From assembly GCA_017440805.1 (NCBI GenBank), contig JAFSGN010000011.1, forward strand, positions 51,709-115,708: a stretch of 64,000 bases of DNA. The letters are read 5' to 3'. The notes beneath the pieces were generated by a model, which saw nothing but the letters and a program-made list of their open reading frames with translations, did no database searches and was not told where the DNA came from. Numbering within the stretch: position 1 is the first letter of the stretch; each line of letters begins with the position of its first letter. The stretch comes from Clostridia bacterium. Its GTDB lineage: Bacteria; Bacillota; Clostridia; Oscillospirales; SIG627. The position numbers and the translations under genes are program-made. Below are positions 44,716 through 53,256 of the stretch, one piece after another.

Positions 44716-45915
44716 ATGAAAAAGTATTTATCGGTATTTCTTGTTTTGATTTTTCTTGCACAATGTATATTTATGGGAGCATGTGCGAAAAAAGTCGCAG
44801 GAAATATAACAAATGATGTTATAATACCCGGCGTGACCAATAATCCTGATTTTGATAACACAGATACCGGCAAGGCAGAGGGACTTCTGGTTTATAAAAA
44901 CAATGCTATACCGGGAGGCATATTTTTGTATCTTCTCTCACAGACAAAATCCTCATACCTTTCTTCTGCCGGGGGAGGTATGACCGATGACGCTTCTTTG
45001 TGGAGTAAAGATGCGGGAAACGGAAAGACGGTAGGACAGGAACTGTTTGATAAAACTCTTGACAGTGCTCTTTCCATTTTATACTACGGTACTGTAGCCC
45101 GGGAGCAGGGACTTTCACTCACTCAGGATGAGATTGGCGAAATAACAGCATCACTGGATGCAGTTGTGAATTCATACGGCTCCCGTACCGCATTCAATAA
45201 CGAAATGATGCGTTTCGGAGTAGGATATAATTCTTTGCGTGAATTTTACAAACTTGAAAAGATGGCACAAAAAGGCAGTATGCTTGTGCTTGGCAAAGAC
45301 GGCATTGACCCCATTACCGACGAGGAAGAACTGGATTACTACCGGAAAAACTTTATAACTCTTCGCCATTTGTACCTGAATACCGTACAAACCAATTCCC
45401 AGACAGGTCAGGTGCAGTCCAAAGAGGAAACAGATGCCAAAATAAAGAGAGCCGACACTATAATGCAACTGATACAAGAAGGCAAAAATACTCTTGCAGA
45501 CTTTAAAGATGAATCGGAAGACGGATTCTTAAACGACAGTCCTGACGGAATTACAATACCTCTGGGTGACCTTCTGGATATGTATATAAGTATGGCGGGA
45601 AAGGAAAACAGCGTTTTTTACAGTTACTATTTTCTGTTCACCAACATAAAAGGATTTGCACAGGCGGCACTTCTCACCGAAACAGGTACGGTAACAAGAA
45701 TTGACAGCGAGGTGGGTATATTCCTTGTGGAGAGAACGCCTCTTTCTTCATCAATGTTTGAAAATTACAAGGATGCAATAAATCAGTTTATTCTCAGACC
45801 TCTCCGTATGGGCCAGACGGTCCGTAAACTCCGCGAAGAAAATGCATTTGAAATAAATGCCGAGGCACTCAGCACCTATAACATTGAAAGTACACCTGTT
45901 CAGCCCGGTATATAA
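44716..45915 (+). CDS. SurA/PrsA-like lipoprotein with degenerate parvulin region (paralogue 2)
   Basis: The 399-residue protein has a signal peptide ending MGAC (Cys23) typical of a lipoprotein. It shares with its upstream neighbour the segment FLYLLSQTKSS, an LRHLYL segment in the position of a parvulin domain start, and similar spacing throughout, so the two arose by tandem duplication. Identity is modest, suggesting an old duplication. The start has AGAGGAAA upstream. The gap after it holds an imperfect hairpin (45919-45939) and the promoter of the third paralogue. Confidence 0.7.
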   Translation: MKKYLSVFLVLIFLAQCIFMGACAKKVAGNITNDVIIPGVTNNPDFDNTDTGKAEGLLVYKNNAIPGGIFLYLLSQTKSSYLSSAGGGMTDDASLWSKDAGNGKTVGQELFDKTLDSALSILYYGTVAREQGLSLTQDEIGEITASLDAVVNSYGSRTAFNNEMMRFGVGYNSLREFYKLEKMAQKGSMLVLGKDGIDPITDEEELDYYRKNFITLRHLYLNTVQTNSQTGQVQSKEETDAKIKRADTIMQLIQEGKNTLADFKDESEDGFLNDSPDGITIPLGDLLDMYISMAGKENSVFYSYYFLFTNIKGFAQAALLTETGTVTRIDSEVGIFLVERTPLSSSMFENYKDAINQFILRPLRMGQTVRKLREENAFEINAEALSTYNIESTPVQPGI

Positions 45916-45999
45916 CCTGCAGGAATACGACGGTATCCTGATTGTTTATACAAGTGAAATATTTCCATACGGAAAAGCAGAAAAATTAACAAAAAACTA

Positions 46000-46028
46000 T
46001 TGCAATAGGTTTTTCGGAATTATATAAT
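46000..46028 (+). promoter_or_regulatory. Sigma-A promoter for S-layer foldase gene
   Basis: TTGCAA (46000-46005), a 17-base spacer and TATAAT (46023-46028) lie about 35 bases before the start codon. Confidence 0.65.
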
Positions 46029-46064
46029 AAATAATAGTAAAATAGAGAAAAAAGGAGATTACCC

Positions 46065-47900
46065 ATGAAAAAAGTATTTTTATGTATGGTTTTGGCGTTT
46101 CTTGCGGTTGTATCCGTAAATGCCGTTGAGTTTCCCGATATGCCTCTTGATTCGTCAAGACAAGCACTGGAATCAGCGGTAGAAAACGGGTTGATTTACG
46201 GAGACGGAGGATATATACTTCCCGAAAATAACATTACCCGCGGAGAAATGGCGGCGGTAATGGTACGCGCTTTCGGTGCAACTCAGAAAGCAGACTTGTC
46301 GGATTTTACAGATGTACCTGCAAATGAGTGGTACTATGACAGTCTTGCCTGTGCTGTTCAGATGGGTATTTTCTACGGTCATGACGGAAAACTCACTCCC
46401 GACGATTTTATACTTCGCGAGGAGGCATTTGCTGTAGTAGCACGCGCACTTTTCCTTAATGATGCAGATGTGTCGGAACTTGATAAATTCACAGATGCAG
46501 GGGATGTTTCCGATTGGGCAAAGGGCAGTGTTGCAGCCCTTGCAAAAGCGGGATATGTAAACGGCGATAACGGCAGAGTTGAACCGTTGAAATATATCAC
46601 CCGTGCAGAGTTTGCGCAACTCATGTATAATATTTTCAAAACCTACATAAAGACACCCGGAGAATATTCCGACACCATTGAGGGCAATGTTATAATTACT
46701 GCCAACGGTGTTACACTTAAAGACTGCGATGTTAAAGGTGACATTATAATCGGAGACGGTGTTGTAGTGGGAGTAAAACTCCAAAATGTCAACGCAGAGG
46801 GAAGAATAGTTGTCCGCGGAGGCAACAACAACTCTTTTGCAGGTGTGGAGAACAACAGAATAGTAATGAATTTAAGCGGAACTGCGGTAAAGCATGATGT
46901 TTACGGACTTATGCTGGGAGAGGAGAATTTCTCGGTACTTCCCTACATTTCATCTGCATATCCCGGAGGATTTGTGTATGAGAATGACAAAGTAACAGTT
47001 CCCCAGGGCACAATTGTTACAATCGGTGAATACGAAATACCTTTCAGCGTGTTCAGATATTATTATCTGAGTGCCCGTGCAATGTTTGACAGCGGTAATA
47101 TTTCCGCGTGGGAAAACACAAAAATCCATGATGAAAATACATATAATGCGGCACATCAGCAACTTAATGCATACACCATAAATTCTATAATTAAAGACAT
47201 AATTATTACACAGGATGCAGTAAAAAAATATAAAATTGAACTGACCGAAGAGGAAAAGGCAGAAATGGAAGCCGGCTTTTTAAGTACAAAAGAGGAGTAT
47301 GCCAAGTACGGCCTTGACTTCGAACAGCAACTTTACGCAAGTAAAATGGATTATAATTTCTATGTAATGTATGTGGAACTGAATAAGAAAATCACAAAAT
47401 TACACAAACAACTGTTTTACGACCAGGACGGAAAAATCAATATCACGGATGATAAGGTTGACAAGTACATAGAAGACAATAAGTATATGAGAGCACAGCA
47501 CATTCTTGTGGAGGATGCCGAAACAGCAGATGAGGTGCTGAAGAAACTTGAGGAAGGTCAGGACTTCATGGCACTTGTTGAGGAGTACGGCAAAGACCCC
47601 GGAATGACTCAGGCGGGTGAGGCAGGATACACCTTCAAAGAGGGTGAGATGGTTCCTGAATTTGAAAATGCCTGCCTGGAACTTGAAATCGGTGAAATAA
47701 GCGGACCTGTACAGACAAGTTACGGATATCACATAATCCGCCGCCTTGAAATACAGGAGGATTATCGTGAAACAATAGCACAGCAAATCAGCACACAGGA
47801 GTTTTCTGCAATTATTTCGGCTTTTGCAGAAAACTATGACCAGGAAAAAGTGGTATACAGTGAACTGTACAACCTTATAAAACCCGAAAACCTTTATTAA
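46065..47900 (+). CDS. S-layer-anchored parvulin-type foldase
   Basis: The 611-residue secreted protein has a signal peptide and three SLH domains (about residues 22-195, for instance ITRGEMAAVMVRAFG). A short repetitive beta-rich segment follows (about 205-285), then a SurA-like helical domain and a complete PpiC parvulin domain (about 475-570, starting RAQHILVEDA and ending YGYHIIRRLE). It should bind the cell wall through SLH and catalyse prolyl isomerisation of exported proteins. The helical part resembles the two preceding lipoproteins (IPFSVFRYYYLSAR). SLH plus parvulin in one chain is an uncommon combination. Confidence 0.85.
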   Translation: MKKVFLCMVLAFLAVVSVNAVEFPDMPLDSSRQALESAVENGLIYGDGGYILPENNITRGEMAAVMVRAFGATQKADLSDFTDVPANEWYYDSLACAVQMGIFYGHDGKLTPDDFILREEAFAVVARALFLNDADVSELDKFTDAGDVSDWAKGSVAALAKAGYVNGDNGRVEPLKYITRAEFAQLMYNIFKTYIKTPGEYSDTIEGNVIITANGVTLKDCDVKGDIIIGDGVVVGVKLQNVNAEGRIVVRGGNNNSFAGVENNRIVMNLSGTAVKHDVYGLMLGEENFSVLPYISSAYPGGFVYENDKVTVPQGTIVTIGEYEIPFSVFRYYYLSARAMFDSGNISAWENTKIHDENTYNAAHQQLNAYTINSIIKDIIITQDAVKKYKIELTEEEKAEMEAGFLSTKEEYAKYGLDFEQQLYASKMDYNFYVMYVELNKKITKLHKQLFYDQDGKINITDDKVDKYIEDNKYMRAQHILVEDAETADEVLKKLEEGQDFMALVEEYGKDPGMTQAGEAGYTFKEGEMVPEFENACLELEIGEISGPVQTSYGYHIIRRLEIQEDYRETIAQQISTQEFSAIISAFAENYDQEKVVYSELYNLIKPENLY

Positions 47901-47924
47901 TCCGGTCCTTTTCCGGCAGATAAT

Positions 47925-47964
47925 AATGCGGTTGAAAATTGCAGTGCAGTTTTCAACCGCATTT
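47925..47964 (+). terminator. Terminator after S-layer foldase gene
   Basis: A perfect 14-base stem (47925-47938 with 47950-47963) encloses an 11-base loop. Only a short T-run follows. Confidence 0.7.
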
Positions 47965-48042
47965 GAGTATTTCGGGTTATACATATTTTTTCACAAAAAG
48001 AAACACATTATATCTATAAAAATTAAAGAGGTGACTGTTCAA

Positions 48043-48327
48043 ATGGAAAACCGTCTGGAACGGATTGCAGATGTTATGCAAACCACATATATCAAAAAAG
48101 ATGTAAAAGTCAGACTGTCGCTTTTAAAAGGCAAGAACGATCCATGCCCTCAAAATAAGGTGTTTGATTACAGCATGACGCTCAATCTTGTACAGGTATG
48201 TGCCTGCGGTATAGGTATAGCGGCGGCAGGACTTTTTGTTTATCAGTGCATAAAGAATTCATGTGAAGCAAAAATTATGCGAAAGTTGGCACAAAAAAAC
48301 CGTGAACTTCTGAAAAAAGAGGATTGA
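48043..48327 (+). CDS. Small single-pass membrane protein, unknown function
   Basis: The 94-residue protein has a basic N-terminal cytosolic part, one hydrophobic helix (about residues 48-68, containing two cysteines) and a charged C-terminal tail. No family is recognised. ATG 48043 with GAGGTG 9 bases upstream is preferred over the overlapping GTG at 48031. It lies between the S-layer foldase terminator and the rpsO promoter, so it is probably monocistronic. Confidence 0.6.
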   Translation: MENRLERIADVMQTTYIKKDVKVRLSLLKGKNDPCPQNKVFDYSMTLNLVQVCACGIGIAAAGLFVYQCIKNSCEAKIMRKLAQKNRELLKKED

Positions 48328-48362
48328 TTTTTAAACTTTTTTAAAACTTTTTGTTATATTAC

Positions 48363-48391
48363 TTTACAATTTATGGATTGTATGATATAAT
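48363..48391 (+). promoter_or_regulatory. Sigma-A promoter for rpsO
   Basis: TTTACA (48363-48368), a 17-base spacer and TATAAT (48386-48391) leave a structured leader of about 110 bases before rpsO. Confidence 0.82.
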
Positions 48392-48395
48392 GCAT

Positions 48396-48475
48396 GATGC
48401 GTATCAGCGCAGTATAGGGATAAAGAATCACTTTTTGGTTCACCCGCCCTATGCCGGGCTTTTACCGTAAAAATT
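48396..48475 (+). promoter_or_regulatory. Structured rpsO leader, candidate S15 autoregulatory RNA
   Basis: A small hairpin (TGCG/CGCA near 48398-48411) is followed by 48412-48419, which is fully complementary (one G-U pair) to 48447-48454. That second segment is exactly the loop of another hairpin whose stem is 48443-48446 with 48455-48458. The two pairings make a pseudoknot or mutually exclusive states. S15 leaders in several bacteria use such structures to repress rpsO translation. Confidence 0.5.
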
Positions 48476-48505
48476 ATTACTTTACTATGAAAGGTGAACA
48501 AAACT

Positions 48506-48772
48506 ATGTTACTCAAAGACGAAAAACAAGCAATTATCTCCGAATTCCGCACTCATGAATCCGACACAGGTTCTCCCGAAGTGCAGATTGCGATTCTTAC
48601 CAACAGAATCAACACTCTCAACGAACATCTCAAGAATAACCACAAGGACCATCATTCCCGCCGCGGTCTTCTCAAAATGGTAGGTCACAGACGCAACCTT
48701 CTCAACTACCTTATGAAGAAGGATATCAACCGCTACAGAGCAATCATTGAAAAACTCAACATCAGAAAGTAA
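48506..48772 (+). CDS. rpsO: 30S ribosomal protein uS15
   Basis: The 88-residue protein starts [10 protein letters not shown] and contains the conserved [15 protein letters not shown] segment ([13 protein letters not shown]) and [14 protein letters not shown]. It binds 16S rRNA early in 30S assembly. The start at 48506 gives the standard length; GTG 48494 would add four residues and overlap the ribosome site AAAGGTG. It precedes pnp, the widely conserved rpsO-pnp pair. Confidence 0.97.
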   Translation: MLLKDEKQAIISEFRTHESDTGSPEVQIAILTNRINTLNEHLKNNHKDHHSRRGLLKMVGHRRNLLNYLMKKDINRYRAIIEKLNIRK

Positions 48773-48780
48773 TTTTATAT

Positions 48781-48812
48781 TTGGGGGTGTGGTGTACTCA
48801 CCGCATCCCCAA
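48781..48812 (+). terminator. Hairpin downstream of rpsO
   Basis: A 14-pair stem (48781-48794 with 48799-48812, including two G-U pairs) and a 4-base loop follow the rpsO stop by 8 bases. It lacks a strong U-tract, so it may act as partial terminator or 3' end stabiliser while letting pnp be transcribed. Confidence 0.6.
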
Positions 48813-48848
48813 AATTACTAAATCCAAAAAAGCGGTGCATATTTAGAT

Positions 48849-48892
48849 TAGCAGTTAAAAGGGCATTGGCACCAACGCTCTTTTAAGTGCTA
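48849..48892 (+). promoter_or_regulatory. Long pnp leader stem-loop, candidate RNase III site
   Basis: Bases 48849-48868 pair with 48873-48892 almost throughout (mismatches only G854/G887 and A865/C876, prefix 48), giving a long near-perfect stem 46 bases before the pnp start. In E. coli an RNase III-cut stem-loop in the same place drives PNPase autoregulation. Confidence 0.6.
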
Positions 48893-48937
48893 ATGAAGTG
48901 TGCTGCCGCAAAAAATAAAAGAAAGGCAGAAAAAATC

Positions 48938-51058
48938 ATGTCAGAAATGTTCAAAGACCTTGTATTTGAAAACCACAAGACTTTTCAGTATACTCTTGCA
49001 GGTCGCCCTTTGGTAGTTGAAACAGGAAAAATGGCTCAACTTGCCAACGGCTCATGTCTTGTACGCTACGGTGATACCGTAATTCTCGCTTGTGCTACCG
49101 CCAGTGCAAAACCCCGTGACGGTATAGACTTTCTTCCCCTGTCGGTTGATTTTGAAGAAAGACTTTACTCGGTAGGAAAAATCCCCGGCGGATTTTTAAA
49201 GCGTGAAGGCCGTCCCTCCGAAAAGGCAATTCTTACCTCCCGTGTAATTGACAGACCTATCCGTCCTCTTTTTCCCAAGGATTTGAGAAATGATATTTGT
49301 CTTTCCATGACAGTTCTCTCGGTTGAGCAGGACAACTCTCCCGAAGTTGCCGCAATGTTGGGTGCTTCCATTGCACTTTCCATTTCCGATATTCCCTGGA
49401 ACGGTCCTATTGCAGGCGTATTTATGGGTATGTGCGACGGAGAACTCGTAGTTAACCCCACCGAAGAACAAAGCAAAATTTCTACTCTTCAACTTACCGT
49501 TGCAGGCAGCCGTGAAAAGGTTGTAATGATTGAGGCAGGTGCTAAAGAGGTTAATAATGACGATATGTTCCGTGCAATTATGAAGGCACATGAAGAAATA
49601 AAGGGACTTATCGGATTTATCGACGGTATTGTGGCTCAGGTTGGAAAACCCAAGTTTGCATATGACTCCTGCGAAGTTGACCACGAAATGTTTGATGCTA
49701 TTGCAGAATTTGCAGAGGAAGATGTTAAGGTTGCACTTGACACAGACGACAAGAATGTCCGTGATGAAAGACTTCAGCCCATTATTGATGCAATACACGA
49801 GAAATTCGACGAAATTTATCCCGAACAGGGCGTAATGATTGACGAATGTATCTATAAACTTCAGAAAAAGATTGTACGCAGATGGCTTCTTGACGACCAG
49901 AAGCGTGTAGACGGCAGACGCATGGACCAGATTCGTCCTCTTTCCGCAGAGGTAGGTCTTTTCCCCAGAGTTCACGGCTCGGGTATGTTTACCAGAGGTC
50001 AGACTCAGGTTATGACCATCGCAACTCTCGGACCTGTAGGCGACCAGCAGATTCTTGAGGGACTTGACAATGACGAGTTCAAAAGATATATGCATCACTA
50101 CAATATGCCCGGCTATTCGGTAGGTGAGGCAAAGGCATCCAGAAGTCCCGGCCGTCGTGAAATCGGTCACGGTGCTCTGGCTGAAAGGTCTCTTGTTCCG
50201 GTTATACCCTCTGTTGAAGAATTCCCCTATGCAATAAGACTTGTATCCGAGGTTATTTCTTCAAACGGTTCTACATCCCAGGCATCTGTATGCGGTTCTA
50301 CACTTGCTCTTATGGACGCCGGTGTTCCGATAAAGGCTCCTGTTGCAGGTATTTCCTGCGGTCTTATTACCGAGGGCGAAAGATGGATGACCATGATAGA
50401 CATCCAGGGACTTGAAGACTTCTTCGGTGATATGGACTTTAAGGTTGCAGGTACCAAAAAGGGTATTACTTCCATTCAGATGGACCTTAAAATAGACGGT
50501 CTTACTCCCGAAATTATCCGCAACGCACTTGACACCACCTATGCTGCAAGAGTTGAAATTATTGACGATATAATTCTCAAGGCAATTCCCGCACCCCGTG
50601 ATGATGTATCTCAATATGCACCTAAAATGATTACTACTACCATCCACCCGGACAAAATCCGCGAGGTAATCGGTTCAGGCGGAAAGGTTATTCAGAAGAT
50701 TGTTGCCGAAACAGGTGCAAAGATTGATATCGAAGACGACGGAAGTGTATTCATTGCCGCGGTTGATAAAGAGGCAGGTTACAGAGCACTTGCAATGATT
50801 AATGCCATTGCAAAGGACCCCGAAATCGGTACCGTGTATAACGGCACTGTTACAAGACTTATGACTTTCGGATGTTTTGTTGAATTTGCACCCGGTAAAG
50901 AGGGACTTGTTCACATTTCAAAACTTGACAAAAAGCGTGTTGAAAAAGTTGAAGATGTTGTCAAGGTCGGAGATGTTATTCCTGTAAAACTTATCGAAAT
51001 TGATGATAAAGGCAGAATAAATCTTTCCCGCAAAGATGCACTGCCGGCAGAAGAATAA
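48938..51058 (+). CDS. pnp: Polyribonucleotide nucleotidyltransferase (PNPase)
   Basis: The 706-residue enzyme has two RNase PH-like domains, the KH domain (VIGSGGKVIQKIV) and an S1 domain. The second catalytic core has the expected acidic residues in DIQGLEDFFGDMDFK. It degrades RNA 3' to 5' with phosphate. ATG 48938 (MSEMFKDL) is chosen with AAAGAAAGG upstream; an in-frame start at 48887 would add 17 residues lying in the leader hairpin. It is followed by a hairpin at 51082. Confidence 0.97.
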   Translation: MSEMFKDLVFENHKTFQYTLAGRPLVVETGKMAQLANGSCLVRYGDTVILACATASAKPRDGIDFLPLSVDFEERLYSVGKIPGGFLKREGRPSEKAILTSRVIDRPIRPLFPKDLRNDICLSMTVLSVEQDNSPEVAAMLGASIALSISDIPWNGPIAGVFMGMCDGELVVNPTEEQSKISTLQLTVAGSREKVVMIEAGAKEVNNDDMFRAIMKAHEEIKGLIGFIDGIVAQVGKPKFAYDSCEVDHEMFDAIAEFAEEDVKVALDTDDKNVRDERLQPIIDAIHEKFDEIYPEQGVMIDECIYKLQKKIVRRWLLDDQKRVDGRRMDQIRPLSAEVGLFPRVHGSGMFTRGQTQVMTIATLGPVGDQQILEGLDNDEFKRYMHHYNMPGYSVGEAKASRSPGRREIGHGALAERSLVPVIPSVEEFPYAIRLVSEVISSNGSTSQASVCGSTLALMDAGVPIKAPVAGISCGLITEGERWMTMIDIQGLEDFFGDMDFKVAGTKKGITSIQMDLKIDGLTPEIIRNALDTTYAARVEIIDDIILKAIPAPRDDVSQYAPKMITTTIHPDKIREVIGSGGKVIQKIVAETGAKIDIEDDGSVFIAAVDKEAGYRALAMINAIAKDPEIGTVYNGTVTRLMTFGCFVEFAPGKEGLVHISKLDKKRVEKVEDVVKVGDVIPVKLIEIDDKGRINLSRKDALPAEE

Positions 51059-51081
51059 TAATTAATACTGTATTACTGTTG

Positions 51082-51108
51082 CGGGGAGAGTGAGATAAAC
51101 TCTCCCCG
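51082..51108 (+). terminator. Hairpin after pnp
   Basis: A perfect 10-base GC-rich stem (51082-51091 with 51099-51108) and a 7-base loop. The following sequence has only scattered T residues, so termination may be incomplete. Confidence 0.65.
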
Positions 51109-51174
51109 TACCTTACAAACAGGAAAAAAGTACAACTTTAATAAAAATCTTTCCCGGAAACGAAAAGGAAAAAA

Positions 51175-51618
51175 ATGAAAAAAGTTACGGTGTATACAGA
51201 CGGCGCCTGTTCGGGAAATCCCGGCTCGGGCGGATATGCAGCAATACTTTTGTATAACGGCAAAACCAAAGAAATATGCGGCGGTGAGTCGGAAACCACC
51301 AACAACCGCATGGAACTGTGTGCTGTCATATCGGGACTTGAAGCACTTAAAGAGCCGTGCGAGGTGGAACTTCACAGTGACTCAAAATATGTGCTGGACT
51401 CCATAACAAAAGGCTGGGTTTATTCCTGGCAGAAGAATGGCTGGAAAAAAGCCGACAAAAAACCCGCACTCAATCGTGACCTGTGGGAAAAATTATTGAG
51501 GCTTATTGAAATTCATAAGGTCACTTATGTATGGGTGAAAGGTCATGCGGGTAATACTTATAATGAGAAATGCGACCGCCTTGCAGTTGAACAATCAATA
51601 AAGCATAAAGAATGTTAG
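51175..51618 (+). CDS. rnhA: Ribonuclease HI
   Basis: The 147-residue enzyme has all four catalytic acidic residues in context: [11 protein letters not shown] (Asp), NNRMELCAV (Glu), HSDSKYV (Asp) and EKCDRLA (Asp). It cuts the RNA strand of RNA-DNA hybrids. The length is that of typical RNase HI without a hybrid-binding domain. It lies 24 bases before the nifS-like gene and may share its transcript. Confidence 0.95.
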   Translation: MKKVTVYTDGACSGNPGSGGYAAILLYNGKTKEICGGESETTNNRMELCAVISGLEALKEPCEVELHSDSKYVLDSITKGWVYSWQKNGWKKADKKPALNRDLWEKLLRLIEIHKVTYVWVKGHAGNTYNEKCDRLAVEQSIKHKEC

Positions 51619-51642
51619 TTTCAAAAAAAGTGAGGAATATAT

Positions 51643-52806
51643 ATGCCTAAGACAATATATGTGGATAATGCGGCTACAACAAGAGTACCGCAACAGGTTA
51701 TTGACCATATGGTTACTTTTATGGGCGAAAATTACGGTAACCCGTCAAGTCTGTATTCCAAAGGACGGGAAGCAAAGGCTGCACTTGAGGCATCAAGGGA
51801 AAAAATAGCAGAATTACTTAACTGTCAGCCTAAAGAGATTTACTTTACCTCTTGCGGCAGTGAGTCGGATAACTGGGCAATAAGAGGAATTGCTGAAAGA
51901 AATGCGTCTAAAGGTAAGCATATAATTACTTCCGCCGTAGAACATCATGCAGTACTTCACACCTTAAAAGCACTTGAAAAAAAAGGATATGAAGTGACAT
52001 ATCTGGGTGTGAATGCAGATGGTATTGTGGATGTGGAAGATTTCAGAAATGCAATCCGCCCGGATACAATACTTGCAACCGTAATGTACGCAAATAACGA
52101 AATCGGAACAATTCAGCCCATAAAGGAAATGTGCGAAATTGCACATCAGAATAAAATACCGTTTTTCACCGACGCAGTTCAGGCGGTGGGGCATGTTGAT
52201 ATTGACCTTAAAGATTTGGGTGTTGATATGCTGTCTTTTTCGGGACACAAATTCGGTTCTCCCAAGGGTGTAGGCGCACTTTATGTAAAAAGCGGAACTT
52301 TGCTGAATAATCTTATTGAAGGCGGCGGTCAGGAAAAGAGAAAACGCGCAGGTACAGAAAATGTGGCAAGTATTGCTGCTATGGCAAAAGCATTGGAACT
52401 TTCACTTGAAAACGCGGGAGAGAAACGGAAAAAGATTCTTGAAATGCGTGAAAAACTCATAGACGGACTTTTGGAAATTCCTTATACAAGGCTTAACGGA
52501 AGCAGAGACAAACGGCTTCCGGGCAATGTAAATGTATCTATTGAATTTATTGAAGGTGAGTCGCTTATTCTGTGGCTTGACATCATGGGTATCTGTGCAT
52601 CTACAGGTTCGGCATGTTCAACCGCATCTCTTGACCCGTCTCATGTTCTTCTTGCAATCGGACTGCCTCACGAAGTGGCACATGGTTCATTGCGTATAAG
52701 CATTGATGAAAACAACACTCCCGAAGAGTGTGATTATATAATAAATTCAGTTAAATCCACGGTTGAAAAACTACGGATGATGTCCCCGCTTTACAATAAC
52801 AGGTAA
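51643..52806 (+). CDS. nifS: Cysteine desulfurase (NifS/IscS type)
   Basis: The 387-residue PLP enzyme has the pyridoxal lysine in SFSGHKFG and the active-site cysteine in STGSACSTASL, the long-loop class I arrangement. It takes sulfur from cysteine and hands it to a scaffold (the NifU/IscU-like protein next door) and to MnmA. The start has GTGAGGA upstream. Eighteen bases separate it from the scaffold gene. The organism's many iron-sulfur proteins, including those at 1968-9099, depend on such a system. Confidence 0.95.
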   Translation: MPKTIYVDNAATTRVPQQVIDHMVTFMGENYGNPSSLYSKGREAKAALEASREKIAELLNCQPKEIYFTSCGSESDNWAIRGIAERNASKGKHIITSAVEHHAVLHTLKALEKKGYEVTYLGVNADGIVDVEDFRNAIRPDTILATVMYANNEIGTIQPIKEMCEIAHQNKIPFFTDAVQAVGHVDIDLKDLGVDMLSFSGHKFGSPKGVGALYVKSGTLLNNLIEGGGQEKRKRAGTENVASIAAMAKALELSLENAGEKRKKILEMREKLIDGLLEIPYTRLNGSRDKRLPGNVNVSIEFIEGESLILWLDIMGICASTGSACSTASLDPSHVLLAIGLPHEVAHGSLRISIDENNTPEECDYIINSVKSTVEKLRMMSPLYNNR

Positions 52807-52823
52807 CAGAGGAAGGTGTTATA

Positions 52824-53255
52824 ATGTATACAGAAAAAGTACTTGACCATTTTCAGAACCCCCGCAATGTAGGTGAAATCGAAAATGCCGACGGTGTTGG
52901 CGAAGTAGGTAACGCAAAGTGCGGAGATATAATGAAAATATTCCTTAAAATAGATGAAAAAAAGATTATAACCGATGTGAAATTCAAGACTTACGGATGC
53001 GGTGCGGCTATTGCCACATCCTCTATGGCTACCGAAATGATTAAGGGTAAGTCTGTTAAAGAGGCACTTGAACTTACCAATAAAGCAGTTGTAGAAGCCC
53101 TTGACGGTTTGCCCCCTCAGAAAATACACTGTTCCGTACTTGCTGAAGAGGCGGTAAAGGCGGCAATTGCGGACTACTATACCAAAAACGGTATGGAAGT
53201 GGATTTTGATGTCAATGGCTGTGACGGTTGTTGCTCAAATTGCGAGAAACACTGA
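52824..53255 (+). CDS. nifU: IscU/NifU-like iron-sulfur scaffold with cysteine-rich tail
   Basis: The 143-residue scaffold has the three ligand cysteines in AKCGDIM, YGCGAAIA and IHCSVLA with the conserved Asp. Beyond the usual domain it carries a C-terminal tail ending GCDGCCSNCEKH, adding four cysteines in a CxxCCxxC pattern. It assembles [2Fe-2S] or [4Fe-4S] clusters with NifS. It overlaps nothing, but the mnmA start is one base after its stop, so the three genes form one unit. Confidence 0.93.
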   Translation: MYTEKVLDHFQNPRNVGEIENADGVGEVGNAKCGDIMKIFLKIDEKKIITDVKFKTYGCGAAIATSSMATEMIKGKSVKEALELTNKAVVEALDGLPPQKIHCSVLAEEAVKAAIADYYTKNGMEVDFDVNGCDGCCSNCEKH

Positions 53256-53256
53256 T

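Noticed and set aside
49196..50170. Long open frame on the minus strand inside pnp
   Set aside because: It is an antisense image of pnp with no family features or start signal.
53167..53256. Longer N terminus for MnmA
   Set aside because: The extra residues are another frame of nifU; the conserved protein starts at 53257.
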